Position numbers and translations under genes: made by a program. Shown one piece after another: positions 1-9,024 of a stretch of DNA of 64,000 bases (position 1 is its first letter; the number at the start of each line of letters is the position of its first letter). The notes beneath the pieces were generated by a model. That model was not told the DNA's origin, searched no databases, and worked only from the letters and a program-made list of their open reading frames with translations. Source of the DNA: Syntrophosphaera sp035450685 (lineage in GTDB: Bacteria; Cloacimonadota; Cloacimonadia; Cloacimonadales; Cloacimonadaceae); the NCBI GenBank assembly GCA_035450685.1, contig DAOTNF010000001.1, positions 1-64,000 on the forward strand. The letters run 5' to 3'.

Positions 1-104
1 GGCCCGGGATGACACGGTATAGAGTCTGATGGGGCTTGTTTTTGGGGCTCCTTTCCACCATTTCACCTTTCCACCTTTCCACCTCCAAAATACCTTTCCA
101 CCTA
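1..104. repeat. fragment of composite intergenic repeat
   Basis: Non-coding. The first 35 bases resemble 53871-53905 (both run GCCCGGG..GATGAC, then GTATA and AGTCTG). They are followed by a pyrimidine-rich run of TTTCCACC / TTTCACC units (48-102), as at 54025-54058. The order composite tag, TTTCCACC run, then palindromic element matches 53930-54209, so the window opens inside a copy of the same mosaic. No gene is visible here. Confidence 0.55.
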
Positions 105-249
105 TCGTAGCACCTATATATATGGGGGGATGGTCCTCATTTGCATCACCCTCCCCGGCCTTAGTCTTCCTTGGGTCAACCTTATAATTTATAAGGATGA
201 CCTAAGGATGATGGCTCCAAATCCAGTAGCAGCAAAGGAGGGCGGTATG
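105..249 (+). repeat. dispersed palindromic element, copy 1
   Basis: Starts at CGTAGCACCTATATATA and ends at GGAGGGCGGTAT. The centre is the near-palindrome CCTTATAATTTATAAGG (180-196), flanked by GGTCAA on the left and ATGACC on the right. Further copies lie at 9798, 26780, 34041 (inverted), 45942 (inverted) and 54067. Copies 1 and 6 share almost the whole length, including the TTTGCATC and GTCTTCCTTGGG segments. The element lies just beyond the 3' end of the S8 protease gene. No transposase is associated. Confidence 0.8.
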
Positions 250-300
250 CAGGAGTTTGAGAAACATACACGCCAAAATGAGCGATTAGAGTATTTGGTA

Positions 301-3300
301 TCAGCGGATGATGGCGAGTTTGCCGCGCGCGATGTCTCCATCCATTTCGATTAAGTAGAAATAGACTCCCGAAGAGACGTTAACGCCGTCTCCGTTTTTG
401 AGGTTCCACATCCATTTATTGTTACCCTGAAGGGGATCGAAGGGCCCGATGGCGCCGGAATAGATGAGGTTTCCGCTGGTGCTGAAGATCTTGATGCGTA
501 CCTTTTTATGGGGCGGGAAGTTGGCAAAGTAGCAGTAGGGGTTTTCTTTTGCCAATACCGGATTGGGGAAGACAACCACGGATTCCAGGTTTTTGGTGTT
601 GATCAGGTTGAAGCGGGCTACGTTGTATTGGGGCGAGATCACGTTTCCTGCCAGATCACGTAAGTTGCTGATCCGCAGATAGTAGGCAGAGGTGGAAAAC
701 TTAATGGGCCCGGCAAGGGTCACCAGCAGTTCGTCGTCGCGGTGGCTCACCGAGAGCAGGGTGTTGTCGGCATCGGTGGTGGGGCAGGTCAAATGATAGT
801 TGTCCAGCCGCTCCGGATTGGGATTTTCCGGCAGCAGCGATTCGCTGAACTTGATCAGAACGGATGTGCCATTGGGCTGAACGGTGGCGGAAAGCACCCG
901 CGGCTGCTCGGTGTCCTCAAAGTAGGGGAACTGGCAGCTTAAAGAATTGATCTTGATGCCTGCCGCGCTTTTCAGATTGTGCATCTGCAGGGTAAAATCC
1001 TCACCGATCACAGGCAGGGGCTTGTTGAAGCGCAGATGCAGCCCGGTGTTGCCGTCCACGCCGTTCACGGAGGAAGGGTTGTCCATGCCGTGGCTGAGGA
1101 AAAAGAGGGTGGGATTGAGGTTGGATGATGCCATGGGACAATCGAAAAACACGCGTATCTCGTTGGCGCTGACCATCCCGGAGCGTTCCATTACCAATTG
1201 GGGCACCGGGTTGGGGGTGGCGCTGATCCAGGGGGTTGGCACGCTTTCGGGAGGACTGTAAGCGTTGTTTACAGCGGTGACCCTGTATTTATATGTTTGT
1301 CCCTCAGAAAGATCCACATCCATATAGCTATCCGAGACAACATTGTCTGCCAGCATGACCACCTGTCCGTCTGGATCCTGACGGTAGAGCCGGAAATAAT
1401 CCGCATTGCAGGTCAGCCAGGTCAGGTGCACAGTGGCGTGATCCATTGGCGTGGCGAGGAAGTTAACCGGACTGGGAGGGCCGGTGAAGGGTTCCTGCCG
1501 CTTCCACTGCACGGCCCGGATCGTATCCGGCGCAACTTCGTAATTGGTGAGGAACCAGGGCGAACCGTTGCTGTCGCGCGTGGCGAGGATTCTGTAGGTC
1601 TGATAGCTATTGTCGTGGAAGATTGGCTTGAACTTGTAGTCTATGTATTTGATAATATAGAGGTTTGGCGCAATGGCCAGGATTATCTCGTCCTTGCCGT
1701 CGTCGTCCACGTCCATGGCTTGGATGGCGTTTTGGGAGATCACTTCATTGAACATCAAATGGCCCATGCTGCTGTAATAGTTGTTGCCGTTGCTCCTGAA
1801 GCCCTCAAAATACCAGAAATTGCGGTTTGGATCCAGCACATCCCGGTAGTATCCGCCCACCATAAAGTCCTGCACCCCATTGCCATCGAAGTCCCCGCTG
1901 GTGATGCTGTAGGTATTGGCCACAGGCAGGCGGGTGGACCAGGTCAGTTCGTGGAGATTATCGTTTCTGATCTCAAACATCATCACGTCGCCATCGGTGT
2001 CGGCTGTAAGAATGTCAAGGTAGTTGTCATTGTCAAAATTATTTACAGTGATGGTCGGCACAAAAGTGTTGCGCATGTTGGTGGGGCTGGTGTTGAGCAA
2101 TTTGTTCTTGGCCAAAAAGGTATTTCCGCTGCGCTTGTAAGCCTGGATTATCCTTTGTGTGGGCAGGTCCTTGACCAGGAGCAGGTCCTGGATGCCATCC
2201 CCAGAGTAGTCGGCAATGGTGCCTCCGGTCACGGATGCTTCCTCCCAGAGGGGCAGGTTTGGATACTGGCTCAAGCCATGGCTTTCCAGGATCACGGCGG
2301 TGTCCCCCCTCAACATCAGGATCTCCTGCCCGGTATTGTTGGTGTCGCCGGCGCCCAACAGCCAGAAGCTGTCGTTGAAGGAGTGGCTTACCACATGCCC
2401 TCCCGGCTGGGGCTGATAAGCCGAAACGTTGCCATAGCCGCTGGCGGGGATTTCCATGGCCAGATACTCGGGCAGGCCATCCGAATTGTAATCAAACGTA
2501 TAGTTCAGGGGCACGCGGGGATTTCCCACTTCCTCCCATTCAAATCCATGCACCGGTATGGATTCGTAGGCGATGTTGGTAAAGTTGTTGATCAAACCGG
2601 AATGCAGGCTGAGGTTGCTGTTGTTGGTTGCCTTGTATTCGATGCCGATTGGGCCTTCGGGAATTGTGGGTGGGAGAGACCAGACGTGCAGAGTGTCCAG
2701 TTTGGTGCTGTAACAGCGGTGCAGACTGGAATCGGAGGCATGCACCAGCAGTTCGCTGATGACTGGTTCATCAAAGACCGCGGAGATGTAATAACGCAGG
2801 TTTTGCCTGTCGTAGCGCTTGAAAGACTGGAGCGAGCCCTCTTTGAGCTGCGGGATGGTGGTGTCGTAGGTCAGATTCCGGAAATACGGGTATTTGCCGC
2901 CGCCGCGTTTGTGGTATTCAATGCGCAGTTTGTAGTCTCCCTCGGGAAAGCCCTCGGGGATGTAAAAGTAAGCCAGAGAATCGTTGATCACCGGGTTGGT
3001 GTGATACACCGGATAGTTGGTGTGTTCGGTCACGTCATACCAATCCAACTGGGTGGGATTTTTGGCGCCGGAATACATCACCGAGTAGCGGAAGAGATCG
3101 CTGCCGCAGACAGTTCCATCAATCCTGGTGCTGCCGGTCAGGCCAAAATGCTCGGCAGGATTGTCGATGTAAACCAGGGGTGGGTTGGCATTTTCAAGCA
3201 GCTTCTGGATGTTTAGCAAGCCGTGGCCATACTGGGTATCGACGCCTGCGGGGCCCAGGTCATCGGTGGCAGAAAGCATGCGGGCTCTCACTTCAGCCGG

Positions 3301-4485
3301 GCTTAGGTCAGGATGCAGGGAAAGCAGCAGCGCGGCCGCTCCGGCCACAAAGGGAGATGACATGGAGGTTCCGCTCTGCTCGTAATAAAGCTGGTCAGGT
3401 TCCAGGCGATAGGTGCTGAGTATCAAATCCCCCGGGGCAACCAGCTCCATATCCGCTCCATAGCTTGAGAAACCGGAGAGGTTGAGGCTGCGGTTCACCG
3501 ATCCTACGGCGATCACAGTGGATAACTTGGCAGGATAACTTAGGTAGGGGCCGGGATCGTTCCCCGCGGATGCGACGAGGGTGACGCCCTTGTCGTAAGC
3601 ATAGGCGCAGGCATCGCCGATGATGGGTGAGTAGGCTGGATCGCCCCAGCTCATATTGATCACGTGGCAGCCGTTATCGGCGGCATACACGATGGCGGAA
3701 GCGGCGTCGTCATCCTGCAAGGTGCCCTGGCCGCCGGTGGTTCTGAATCCTGCCCGGATGGGCATCAGGCTCACATTCCAGGCCACGCCCGCGATGCCGA
3801 TGCCGTTGTTGCCGACCGCTCCAATAATTCCGGCCACGTGGGTGCCGTGGAAGTTCTCGTCCGTCACGTCGTTGTCGGGTTCCAGATAGTCGCCGATGGC
3901 GACATCGGCAAACTCCGGGGCATCGGTGAAGTCCCATCCGTGCACATCGTCTATATAGCCGTTTTGGTCGTTGTCTATGCCGTCTCCCGGAATCTCGCCC
4001 GGGTTTACCCAGATGTTGGCAGCCAGGTCGGGGTGTTCGATCAGGCAGCCGGAGTCCACCACTCCCACTACCACCATTTTGCTGCCGGTGGCGTAGTTCC
4101 AGGCTTGGGGACTGGAAACGTCGTCATGGAATTGCAGGTGATAGAGGGGGTCGTTGGGTGTCACGTGCAGCTTTCTGAGATAATTCGGCTGCACATATTC
4201 GATGCCGGGAAAGCTGAGTTTGCCGTTGATCAAGGCATCCCAGTCCGGTTCGTTTGTTACTGTTGCCAGGAAGTATTGGGGGCTGTGCATTGCCTTGATG
4301 GGGCGGAGGTTGTGGGCGTCAAGCTGGTTCAGGTAGCTGTCGAATGCAGTCAGTCCGGTGCGGTCGGATTTCACCTCCATGGGCAGTGAGGTTTTAAAGA
4401 TAATCTGGCCGGGAGTAATGACCGTAGCGACAACGGGGGCAGCGATCAGGATCAGAAGCAGCAGGATCAGACAACAGTGTTTCAT
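301..4485 (-). CDS. secreted subtilisin-like (S8) serine protease with FG-GAP-like repeats and C-terminal sorting tail
   Basis: 1394 residues. A signal peptide (about 1-20, MKHCC then a hydrophobic run) and a propeptide-like region precede an S8 domain (about 105-430). The full catalytic set is visible: Asp144 (GVVDSG), His216 (HGTHVAG), oxyanion Asn277 (INMSWG) and Ser374 (GTSMSSP). The middle carries several Asp-rich DxDxDG-type repeats (such as DFDGNGVQD and DVDDDGKDE) typical of VCBS/FG-GAP calcium-binding propeller blades, then an FN3-like domain. The last ~90 residues, starting VVVFPNPV and containing SSGVYFY, are a FlgD-like/type IX secretion tail. It is the third gene of an apparent operon behind the PorV-like barrel (12-nt gap), with no clear Shine-Dalgarno, so it may depend on coupling. 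The protease call is firm; the substrate is unknown. Confidence 0.93.
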   Translation of the reverse strand: MKHCCLILLLLILIAAPVVATVITPGQIIFKTSLPMEVKSDRTGLTAFDSYLNQLDAHNLRPIKAMHSPQYFLATVTNEPDWDALINGKLSFPGIEYVQPNYLRKLHVTPNDPLYHLQFHDDVSSPQAWNYATGSKMVVVGVVDSGCLIEHPDLAANIWVNPGEIPGDGIDNDQNGYIDDVHGWDFTDAPEFADVAIGDYLEPDNDVTDENFHGTHVAGIIGAVGNNGIGIAGVAWNVSLMPIRAGFRTTGGQGTLQDDDAASAIVYAADNGCHVINMSWGDPAYSPIIGDACAYAYDKGVTLVASAGNDPGPYLSYPAKLSTVIAVGSVNRSLNLSGFSSYGADMELVAPGDLILSTYRLEPDQLYYEQSGTSMSSPFVAGAAALLLSLHPDLSPAEVRARMLSATDDLGPAGVDTQYGHGLLNIQKLLENANPPLVYIDNPAEHFGLTGSTRIDGTVCGSDLFRYSVMYSGAKNPTQLDWYDVTEHTNYPVYHTNPVINDSLAYFYIPEGFPEGDYKLRIEYHKRGGGKYPYFRNLTYDTTIPQLKEGSLQSFKRYDRQNLRYYISAVFDEPVISELLVHASDSSLHRCYSTKLDTLHVWSLPPTIPEGPIGIEYKATNNSNLSLHSGLINNFTNIAYESIPVHGFEWEEVGNPRVPLNYTFDYNSDGLPEYLAMEIPASGYGNVSAYQPQPGGHVVSHSFNDSFWLLGAGDTNNTGQEILMLRGDTAVILESHGLSQYPNLPLWEEASVTGGTIADYSGDGIQDLLLVKDLPTQRIIQAYKRSGNTFLAKNKLLNTSPTNMRNTFVPTITVNNFDNDNYLDILTADTDGDVMMFEIRNDNLHELTWSTRLPVANTYSITSGDFDGNGVQDFMVGGYYRDVLDPNRNFWYFEGFRSNGNNYYSSMGHLMFNEVISQNAIQAMDVDDDGKDEIILAIAPNLYIIKYIDYKFKPIFHDNSYQTYRILATRDSNGSPWFLTNYEVAPDTIRAVQWKRQEPFTGPPSPVNFLATPMDHATVHLTWLTCNADYFRLYRQDPDGQVVMLADNVVSDSYMDVDLSEGQTYKYRVTAVNNAYSPPESVPTPWISATPNPVPQLVMERSGMVSANEIRVFFDCPMASSNLNPTLFFLSHGMDNPSSVNGVDGNTGLHLRFNKPLPVIGEDFTLQMHNLKSAAGIKINSLSCQFPYFEDTEQPRVLSATVQPNGTSVLIKFSESLLPENPNPERLDNYHLTCPTTDADNTLLSVSHRDDELLVTLAGPIKFSTSAYYLRISNLRDLAGNVISPQYNVARFNLINTKNLESVVVFPNPVLAKENPYCYFANFPPHKKVRIKIFSTSGNLIYSGAIGPFDPLQGNNKWMWNLKNGDGVNVSSGVYFYLIEMDGDIARGKLAIIR

Positions 4486-4497
4486 TGTTTCAACCGA

Positions 4498-5406
4498 TTA
4501 AAAATTGTAGGATAGTCCTACGGAATGGACGTCGTTTAGCCTGTCCGAAAACATCGCCCAGCCGTAATCCACGCCGATATTCTTCCAACGCAGTCCAAAA
4601 CCTGCGCACAGGTCTTCCGCGTCATAATTGATCTTATAACCCAGGCGCAGCAGCACGAGTTGATCGTAAAAACCAAATTCCGTGCTCACGCTTGCCTTCC
4701 AGTTTTCGTTCACGGCCTTGACCCCGCTGGCTTCCAGCATGATGTCGTAGCGGTTAAACCTGAAGTTGTGGCCCAGATCCAGCTCAAAGCTGGGGGAAAA
4801 CCTGGTCTTGACCTCATTCATGGCTGTGGACAGTCCCAGATTGCGCGCGGAGGCGGAGAGGCTGGTGTTTTTAAGGGGAGGCAGCCAGGTGAGGCCCCAA
4901 TCTGTATGCACTCCCAGGCTGGAGTCCGAATTCAGCTTCTCATAGACCACGCCCGCATTCGCACCCACATACAAACTTGGAACGATCCTCACCGCGTAAT
5001 TGGCCATCAGATCCAGATCCAGGGGAGTATAGGTGCCGATGATGGCTCCGGCGTCGTCCCTGTTTTCCAGACTGCCATAGTCCATTACCCGCATTGCCAG
5101 CCCGAAATGCTGTTTGCGGGTGGAATAGGAGTAGTAGAGGTTGTTGTAGTTTATATCTGCCAGCCAGGCTGTGTAGCTGGCACCCAGGCTGCGGTGGGCA
5201 TTCAAGGCTCCGCTTGCGGGTTGGTGGATGAAAGACGCCAACGCGTTGGGCGAGTGTATTCCGCGTCCCGCCAGGGCCAAAGCCACTGGATTGGTGCTCA
5301 CGTCCAGGAACTGGTAGCCATACTGGCCCGCGTTGTCCGGTATTCCAGCGCTGAGGGAGGCGATTCCCAACAGGCAGATGCTGACGATTAAAGATAATCT
5401 ATACAC
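4498..5406 (-). CDS. PorV/PorQ-like outer-membrane beta-barrel protein
   Basis: 302 residues, GTG start with AAGGAG seven bases upstream. A signal peptide (1-20, ending SLSAG) precedes a sequence of alternating amphipathic strands ending in an aromatic residue (GLSYNF), as expected of an outer-membrane barrel. The N-terminal stretch QFLDVSTNPVALALAGRG corresponds to the conserved start of PorV/PorQ proteins, which in type IX secretion shuttle or anchor cargo at the outer membrane. It sits between two secreted-protein genes with gaps of only 11-12 nt, so it is probably co-expressed with its clients. The family is recognised from the N-terminal motif and barrel pattern; assignment to PorV rather than PorQ is not possible by eye. 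Confidence 0.78.
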   Translation of the reverse strand: MYRLSLIVSICLLGIASLSAGIPDNAGQYGYQFLDVSTNPVALALAGRGIHSPNALASFIHQPASGALNAHRSLGASYTAWLADINYNNLYYSYSTRKQHFGLAMRVMDYGSLENRDDAGAIIGTYTPLDLDLMANYAVRIVPSLYVGANAGVVYEKLNSDSSLGVHTDWGLTWLPPLKNTSLSASARNLGLSTAMNEVKTRFSPSFELDLGHNFRFNRYDIMLEASGVKAVNENWKASVSTEFGFYDQLVLLRLGYKINYDAEDLCAGFGLRWKNIGVDYGWAMFSDRLNDVHSVGLSYNF

Positions 5407-5417
5407 GCTAAAACTCC

Positions 5418-8400
5418 TTACTTCTCGATGGCAAATTTGATCCGGCGTGTGTCCAGGCCGGCTGAGACCACGGCGATGTAAACACCGGATGCCAGCTTTT
5501 GGGGTGAAATATCCAATGGCCCACTGTTGGCAAGATAGGCTCTGCCCTCCCGCTTTTCCTGGTGCACCAGATTTCCCGAGATATCGTAAATCCTGATAGT
5601 GATCTGCGTATCGCGGCTGGTCATCGCGTTGAGCGACAGGACGGCGCCACTTGCCTCGTTTACATACAGTTTCTTATATGGATTGGGATAGATATAGACC
5701 TGCCCATCCACAAATACATTGCTGGTCTTGAACTGGTTTACCAAACCTGTGTTATCGATGCTTGCCGTGCGGGAAAGATTTGCCCAGGCATGCAGCCACT
5801 TGCCTTCGAGAGCCTGTTCCTGCAGGTTGGGCAGCGGAGCGCGGAAGACAGTTCCGTTGTCCGCGGCGACCCAGGCATAGGCTGTTCCCGAGTTGTCCCG
5901 GCCCAAAACGGGCAGGTTGCGGCTGGAAAACCTGAACGAGGAAGGGAAGCCCCGCTTGACCTTAAAGTCATGTTCCCAGATCAGCAGGCGGTTGTGAGAG
6001 AAATTGCCAATGATCTCATTTTTGCCGTCCCCATCCAGATCCACCGCATAAACTCCCGCGGAAAACGCCAGGCTGTCCGAGGCTGCCCTTTCCAGTTGCG
6101 CGGGGCTCATTCTGACGCCTGAGTAATCGATCACGGCAAAACCTGAATCCGAGCTTATTAACAAATCCAGGATGCCGTTCCCATCCCAATCCGCGATGCT
6201 CAAAGGGGCGGTGCTGTGCATGTCGTGCACATAGGGGAATCCCTCCACCGGAGCCAGGTTCTCATCGTAGAGGTAAACCGAATTGGCAAACTGGACGATC
6301 AGCTCCCCGCTTCGACTGGCTGGCAGGATGGGGGCTTTGAACACCCCCACCAAAACGGAGTCAGGCGGGATGCCCAGCGGAGTGTCTTTTAGATCGCCAT
6401 TGGTGGTGTTGTATTTCCACAATTGATAAAAGTTGTTTTGCTGGGCTGTCGTGATATATAGCTGGTTACGGAACAGCACCATGTTGGCCACGATGGGCGC
6501 ATCAAAATCCGCAACGACCTGGGCCTCGCCGGGAGCGTTCTTGTCCAGGGCCACCAGGCAGCCCTCGCCGTTGCTTCCGTTAAAGGGAAGATACAGCTTG
6601 TCGCCGCCGTCCACGGGGTGGCTGGCCCAGCTACGGCTCATGTCGGTATAGATGTATTGGCTGCCATCCTTATCCAGCCTGCAAAGCCGGGTCAGATTAT
6701 CCCTTTGGAGCGGCAGATAGAAATCCTGTCCATCCCAGATGTAGTCTGCCGCCAAATCCAGCGGGAGTTGCAAGGGGAAACCGGGAAGCTGCTTGTAGCC
6801 TGACAGCTGGCTGTCGTAAGTCCAGGCAAAGACCTGTCCGTCGGGCTGGGGATAGATCAGATCCTTTCCGGGTTCCGTGTCAAACTCGACCAGGCAGGCT
6901 CCGAAAGGATTGGGGCCGCTATAGCCTGTTGTCAGGCTCCAGCCGAATCTGACCGAGAAAGACATCTGGTTGCCGCTGGCGCCGATGTCGTAAATCTCCA
7001 GGGGAATGCCGCCGTAGTAACTGGCAGCCGTGGGCAGGGATATGAGGCCGTTGTGGGAGGCTTCGCCAAAATAGTCGTTGTTGCCCGCCCTGAAAGCGTC
7101 GTAGGGACCACCATACATATAGGTGTGGATCGCTGAACTGTCCAGGTTTTGAAAGCCATCCGCCTCTTCCAGATCGACTCCTTTGTGGGAGGCATCCGCG
7201 TTCACCGTATTCATGTCGAAATTGGGAACAAAATTGTTGGCTATCACATGCTCATCGATATGCCAGATCAGGATGCCCGATCCATCGACGGGCATAGGAT
7301 GGCCCGGAGGGATGGGGCCGCCAAGGCCTGGCAGCATAAAATCCCACTCGCTGTCGCGATAGCGGTTTTTCATGAAATTGAAGAAGGGGATCAGCGATTC
7401 GTCTTCCGGCGTATTGGGATTGTCGGGATAGTAGTCCTGTTCCCCGTGGGGCAGCAGGGTGAAGGAATAGCTGGGCTGATTGGTGATGGGATCGACGCTG
7501 CCGTCAGGGTTTTGCTGGCGGTTTTCCAGCAGGAAATATTCGGTGGCGGATATGGGCACTTTATAGACCCGCTTGGCCAGGGGAGAGTGGTTCAGAAAGT
7601 AGTCGATCTGCAGGTTGGAGGCGTCTTCCGTGACCGTAATGGGGTTTTCCCAGCCCAGGTGGGTTCTGCCCCAGGCACCGATCTGGGCTGGCACATAACC
7701 GTTGGCGTTCCACACGCCGGTGCCCATCAGATCCCAGTTGCCCACGCCTTGCGATGCGCCGTTGCCGGAGTAGTTGTCATAGAGGGTTGGCAGCCCCAGC
7801 ATGTGCCCCACCTGCTGTGCGAGCACGCCATACATGCTGAAAAGATAGTTTGGGGCGTTATCTTCGCCTTCACCGGGGAAGTAATCCTGAAATTCGCTCT
7901 CCGGAACGATGCCCATGCTGGACACAAAAACCCCGTCGTCGGTGGGGATACCGGCATAACTGTCGTTTTCCGGATCCAGATAGTATTGGAGGCGTTTACG
8001 TGTGAGATAGGTGGACCAGATGTTTTCAGTGCGGGATTTATTCAGATCCGATTCCTGGCCTGGCCCCGCGTGAAAAACAATGATCCCGCCATACTGGCTG
8101 AAGTCCACCACCGGATCAACCATCTGGATCAGGGTTTGGGCGAACTCCCCCCGTTTGACGTCGGTGGTGTCCGGGCTGTCCTCGCCGTAGTAGGCCATGG
8201 TTTTGGGTAGGGTGATGACATCCGGATGCAGATGGTATTGCAGCAGATACTGGCTGTGTGAGGCATCCAGGAAGAAGTCGCTCACATGCACCATCCAGCG
8301 GTCGAAGAAATTATAGTCGTGGGGAAGATAATCGGGATACTCAGCCGTTTGCTGAAACTGGCGGTCGCTAAACTGCACCCTGAGCACCAGGAAATTGTTG

Positions 8401-8582
8401 GGCAAGGTCCTGACAGTCTGCAAGCTGCCTGTGGATGTGCGGGAGGGAGGCTCCAGCAGCGTGGCTTGAAAACCGGGCGGTAAACTTTCACACAAAGGGT
8501 GCGGAGGCACCATCGCGGCCAGCAATCCCACAAAGCCGGCCAGGATTATCAGGCATAGAATCGCTTTCGTTTGAGAAGGCAT
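5418..8582 (-). CDS. M6-type metalloprotease-like secreted protein with degenerate zinc motif and sorting tail
   Basis: 1054 residues, ATG with GGGAG seven bases upstream. Signal peptide about 1-23. An M6 (immune inhibitor A-like) domain spans roughly 60-560. The expected HExGHxLGLPxLYD motif reads QQVGHMLGLPTLYD at 256-269: His260 and the following GLP..LYD are kept, but the first zinc histidine and the catalytic glutamate are both glutamine. The codons (CAG CAG GTG GGG CAC) are clear. The usual downstream WDLMGTG is present. The C-terminal half contains FG-GAP-like repeats (DWDGNGILD, DLDGDGKNE) and a FlgD/T9SS-like tail beginning YIYPNPYK and ending RRIKFAIEK. It is the first gene of an apparent operon with the PorV-like barrel and the S8 protease. 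It is probably catalytically inactive by the classical mechanism and may be a binding or structural protein. Confidence 0.88.
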   Translation of the reverse strand: MPSQTKAILCLIILAGFVGLLAAMVPPHPLCESLPPGFQATLLEPPSRTSTGSLQTVRTLPNNFLVLRVQFSDRQFQQTAEYPDYLPHDYNFFDRWMVHVSDFFLDASHSQYLLQYHLHPDVITLPKTMAYYGEDSPDTTDVKRGEFAQTLIQMVDPVVDFSQYGGIIVFHAGPGQESDLNKSRTENIWSTYLTRKRLQYYLDPENDSYAGIPTDDGVFVSSMGIVPESEFQDYFPGEGEDNAPNYLFSMYGVLAQQVGHMLGLPTLYDNYSGNGASQGVGNWDLMGTGVWNANGYVPAQIGAWGRTHLGWENPITVTEDASNLQIDYFLNHSPLAKRVYKVPISATEYFLLENRQQNPDGSVDPITNQPSYSFTLLPHGEQDYYPDNPNTPEDESLIPFFNFMKNRYRDSEWDFMLPGLGGPIPPGHPMPVDGSGILIWHIDEHVIANNFVPNFDMNTVNADASHKGVDLEEADGFQNLDSSAIHTYMYGGPYDAFRAGNNDYFGEASHNGLISLPTAASYYGGIPLEIYDIGASGNQMSFSVRFGWSLTTGYSGPNPFGACLVEFDTEPGKDLIYPQPDGQVFAWTYDSQLSGYKQLPGFPLQLPLDLAADYIWDGQDFYLPLQRDNLTRLCRLDKDGSQYIYTDMSRSWASHPVDGGDKLYLPFNGSNGEGCLVALDKNAPGEAQVVADFDAPIVANMVLFRNQLYITTAQQNNFYQLWKYNTTNGDLKDTPLGIPPDSVLVGVFKAPILPASRSGELIVQFANSVYLYDENLAPVEGFPYVHDMHSTAPLSIADWDGNGILDLLISSDSGFAVIDYSGVRMSPAQLERAASDSLAFSAGVYAVDLDGDGKNEIIGNFSHNRLLIWEHDFKVKRGFPSSFRFSSRNLPVLGRDNSGTAYAWVAADNGTVFRAPLPNLQEQALEGKWLHAWANLSRTASIDNTGLVNQFKTSNVFVDGQVYIYPNPYKKLYVNEASGAVLSLNAMTSRDTQITIRIYDISGNLVHQEKREGRAYLANSGPLDISPQKLASGVYIAVVSAGLDTRRIKFAIEK

Positions 8583-8666
8583 TCAGGTCTCCCTGGTATC
8601 GTAATATTTGATAAAGATACTAATCAACCCGGCGCTGCTCTTTTGCATACCCGCCATCATAAAAGC

Positions 8667-8695
8667 CAATAATTAAGTCCGGCGGCTCATGTCAA
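8667..8695 (-). promoter_or_regulatory. candidate promoter for the M6-PorV-S8 operon
   Basis: On the minus strand TTGACA (8690-8695), a 17-base spacer and TTATTG (8667-8672). It lies about 85 bases upstream of the M6-like start and immediately after the T-tract of the preceding terminator. The -35 is consensus and the -10 is weak. Confidence 0.45.
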
Positions 8696-8741
8696 CAAAA
8701 AAAACCCGCCTCAGACTTCGGATATCAAGCTGTGAGACGGG
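8696..8741 (-). terminator. intrinsic terminator after efp/zinc-ribbon pair
   Basis: Read on the minus strand, the arms CCCGTCTCA and TGAGGCGGG form a hairpin (8705-8741, one internal mismatch) followed by an eight-base T run (8697-8704 as A on the plus strand). It lies 34 bases beyond the stop of the small zinc-ribbon gene. Confidence 0.75.
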
Positions 8742-8774
8742 CAAGAGCGAATATATGTTACCTAAACAGGTCTG

Positions 8775-8984
8775 CTATAAAGACTTTCCTGCCAGGAAAT
8801 CCGCTTCGTTGCACTTGCAGATCGTGGCAAACTCATACTTTGGAGTCCAACCGGCGGAGCCTTTTCTGCGGTTGACTATCGCTTTGATCCTTTTCATTTC
8901 GGTGTTGCACACCGGGCACATCACTTTACCTTCGGTTGAAAGCTCGTGGGCCACCTTGGCGGTGAAAGATTTAACTTTTCCCAT
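8775..8984 (-). CDS. small putative zinc-ribbon protein
   Basis: 69 residues, basic, with GAGG positioned six to seven bases before ATG. Two cysteine pairs, CPVC (23-26) and CKC (57-59), look like a four-cysteine zinc ribbon; between them is a basic stretch (KRIKAIVNRRKG) that could bind nucleic acid. It lies 40 bases downstream of efp and upstream of a shared terminator, so it is probably co-transcribed with EF-P. The family is not recognised. A ribosome- or RNA-associated role is only an inference from charge and context. Confidence 0.75.
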   Translation of the reverse strand: MGKVKSFTAKVAHELSTEGKVMCPVCNTEMKRIKAIVNRRKGSAGWTPKYEFATICKCNEADFLAGKSL

Positions 8985-9024
8985 TGTTTCCTCTCTATGG
9001 TCCGGTTGTTCGGACTTTCCTTAT

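Noticed and set aside
130..354. Short plus-strand open frame at the left end
   Set aside because: It is the translation of palindromic element copy 1 and runs into the 3' end of the S8 gene on the other strand.
1198..3216. Plus-strand open frame of 672 codons opposite the S8 protease
   Set aside because: It lies antisense to a gene with a complete catalytic triad and has no ribosome-binding site or recognisable domain. High GC third positions keep the opposite frame free of stops.
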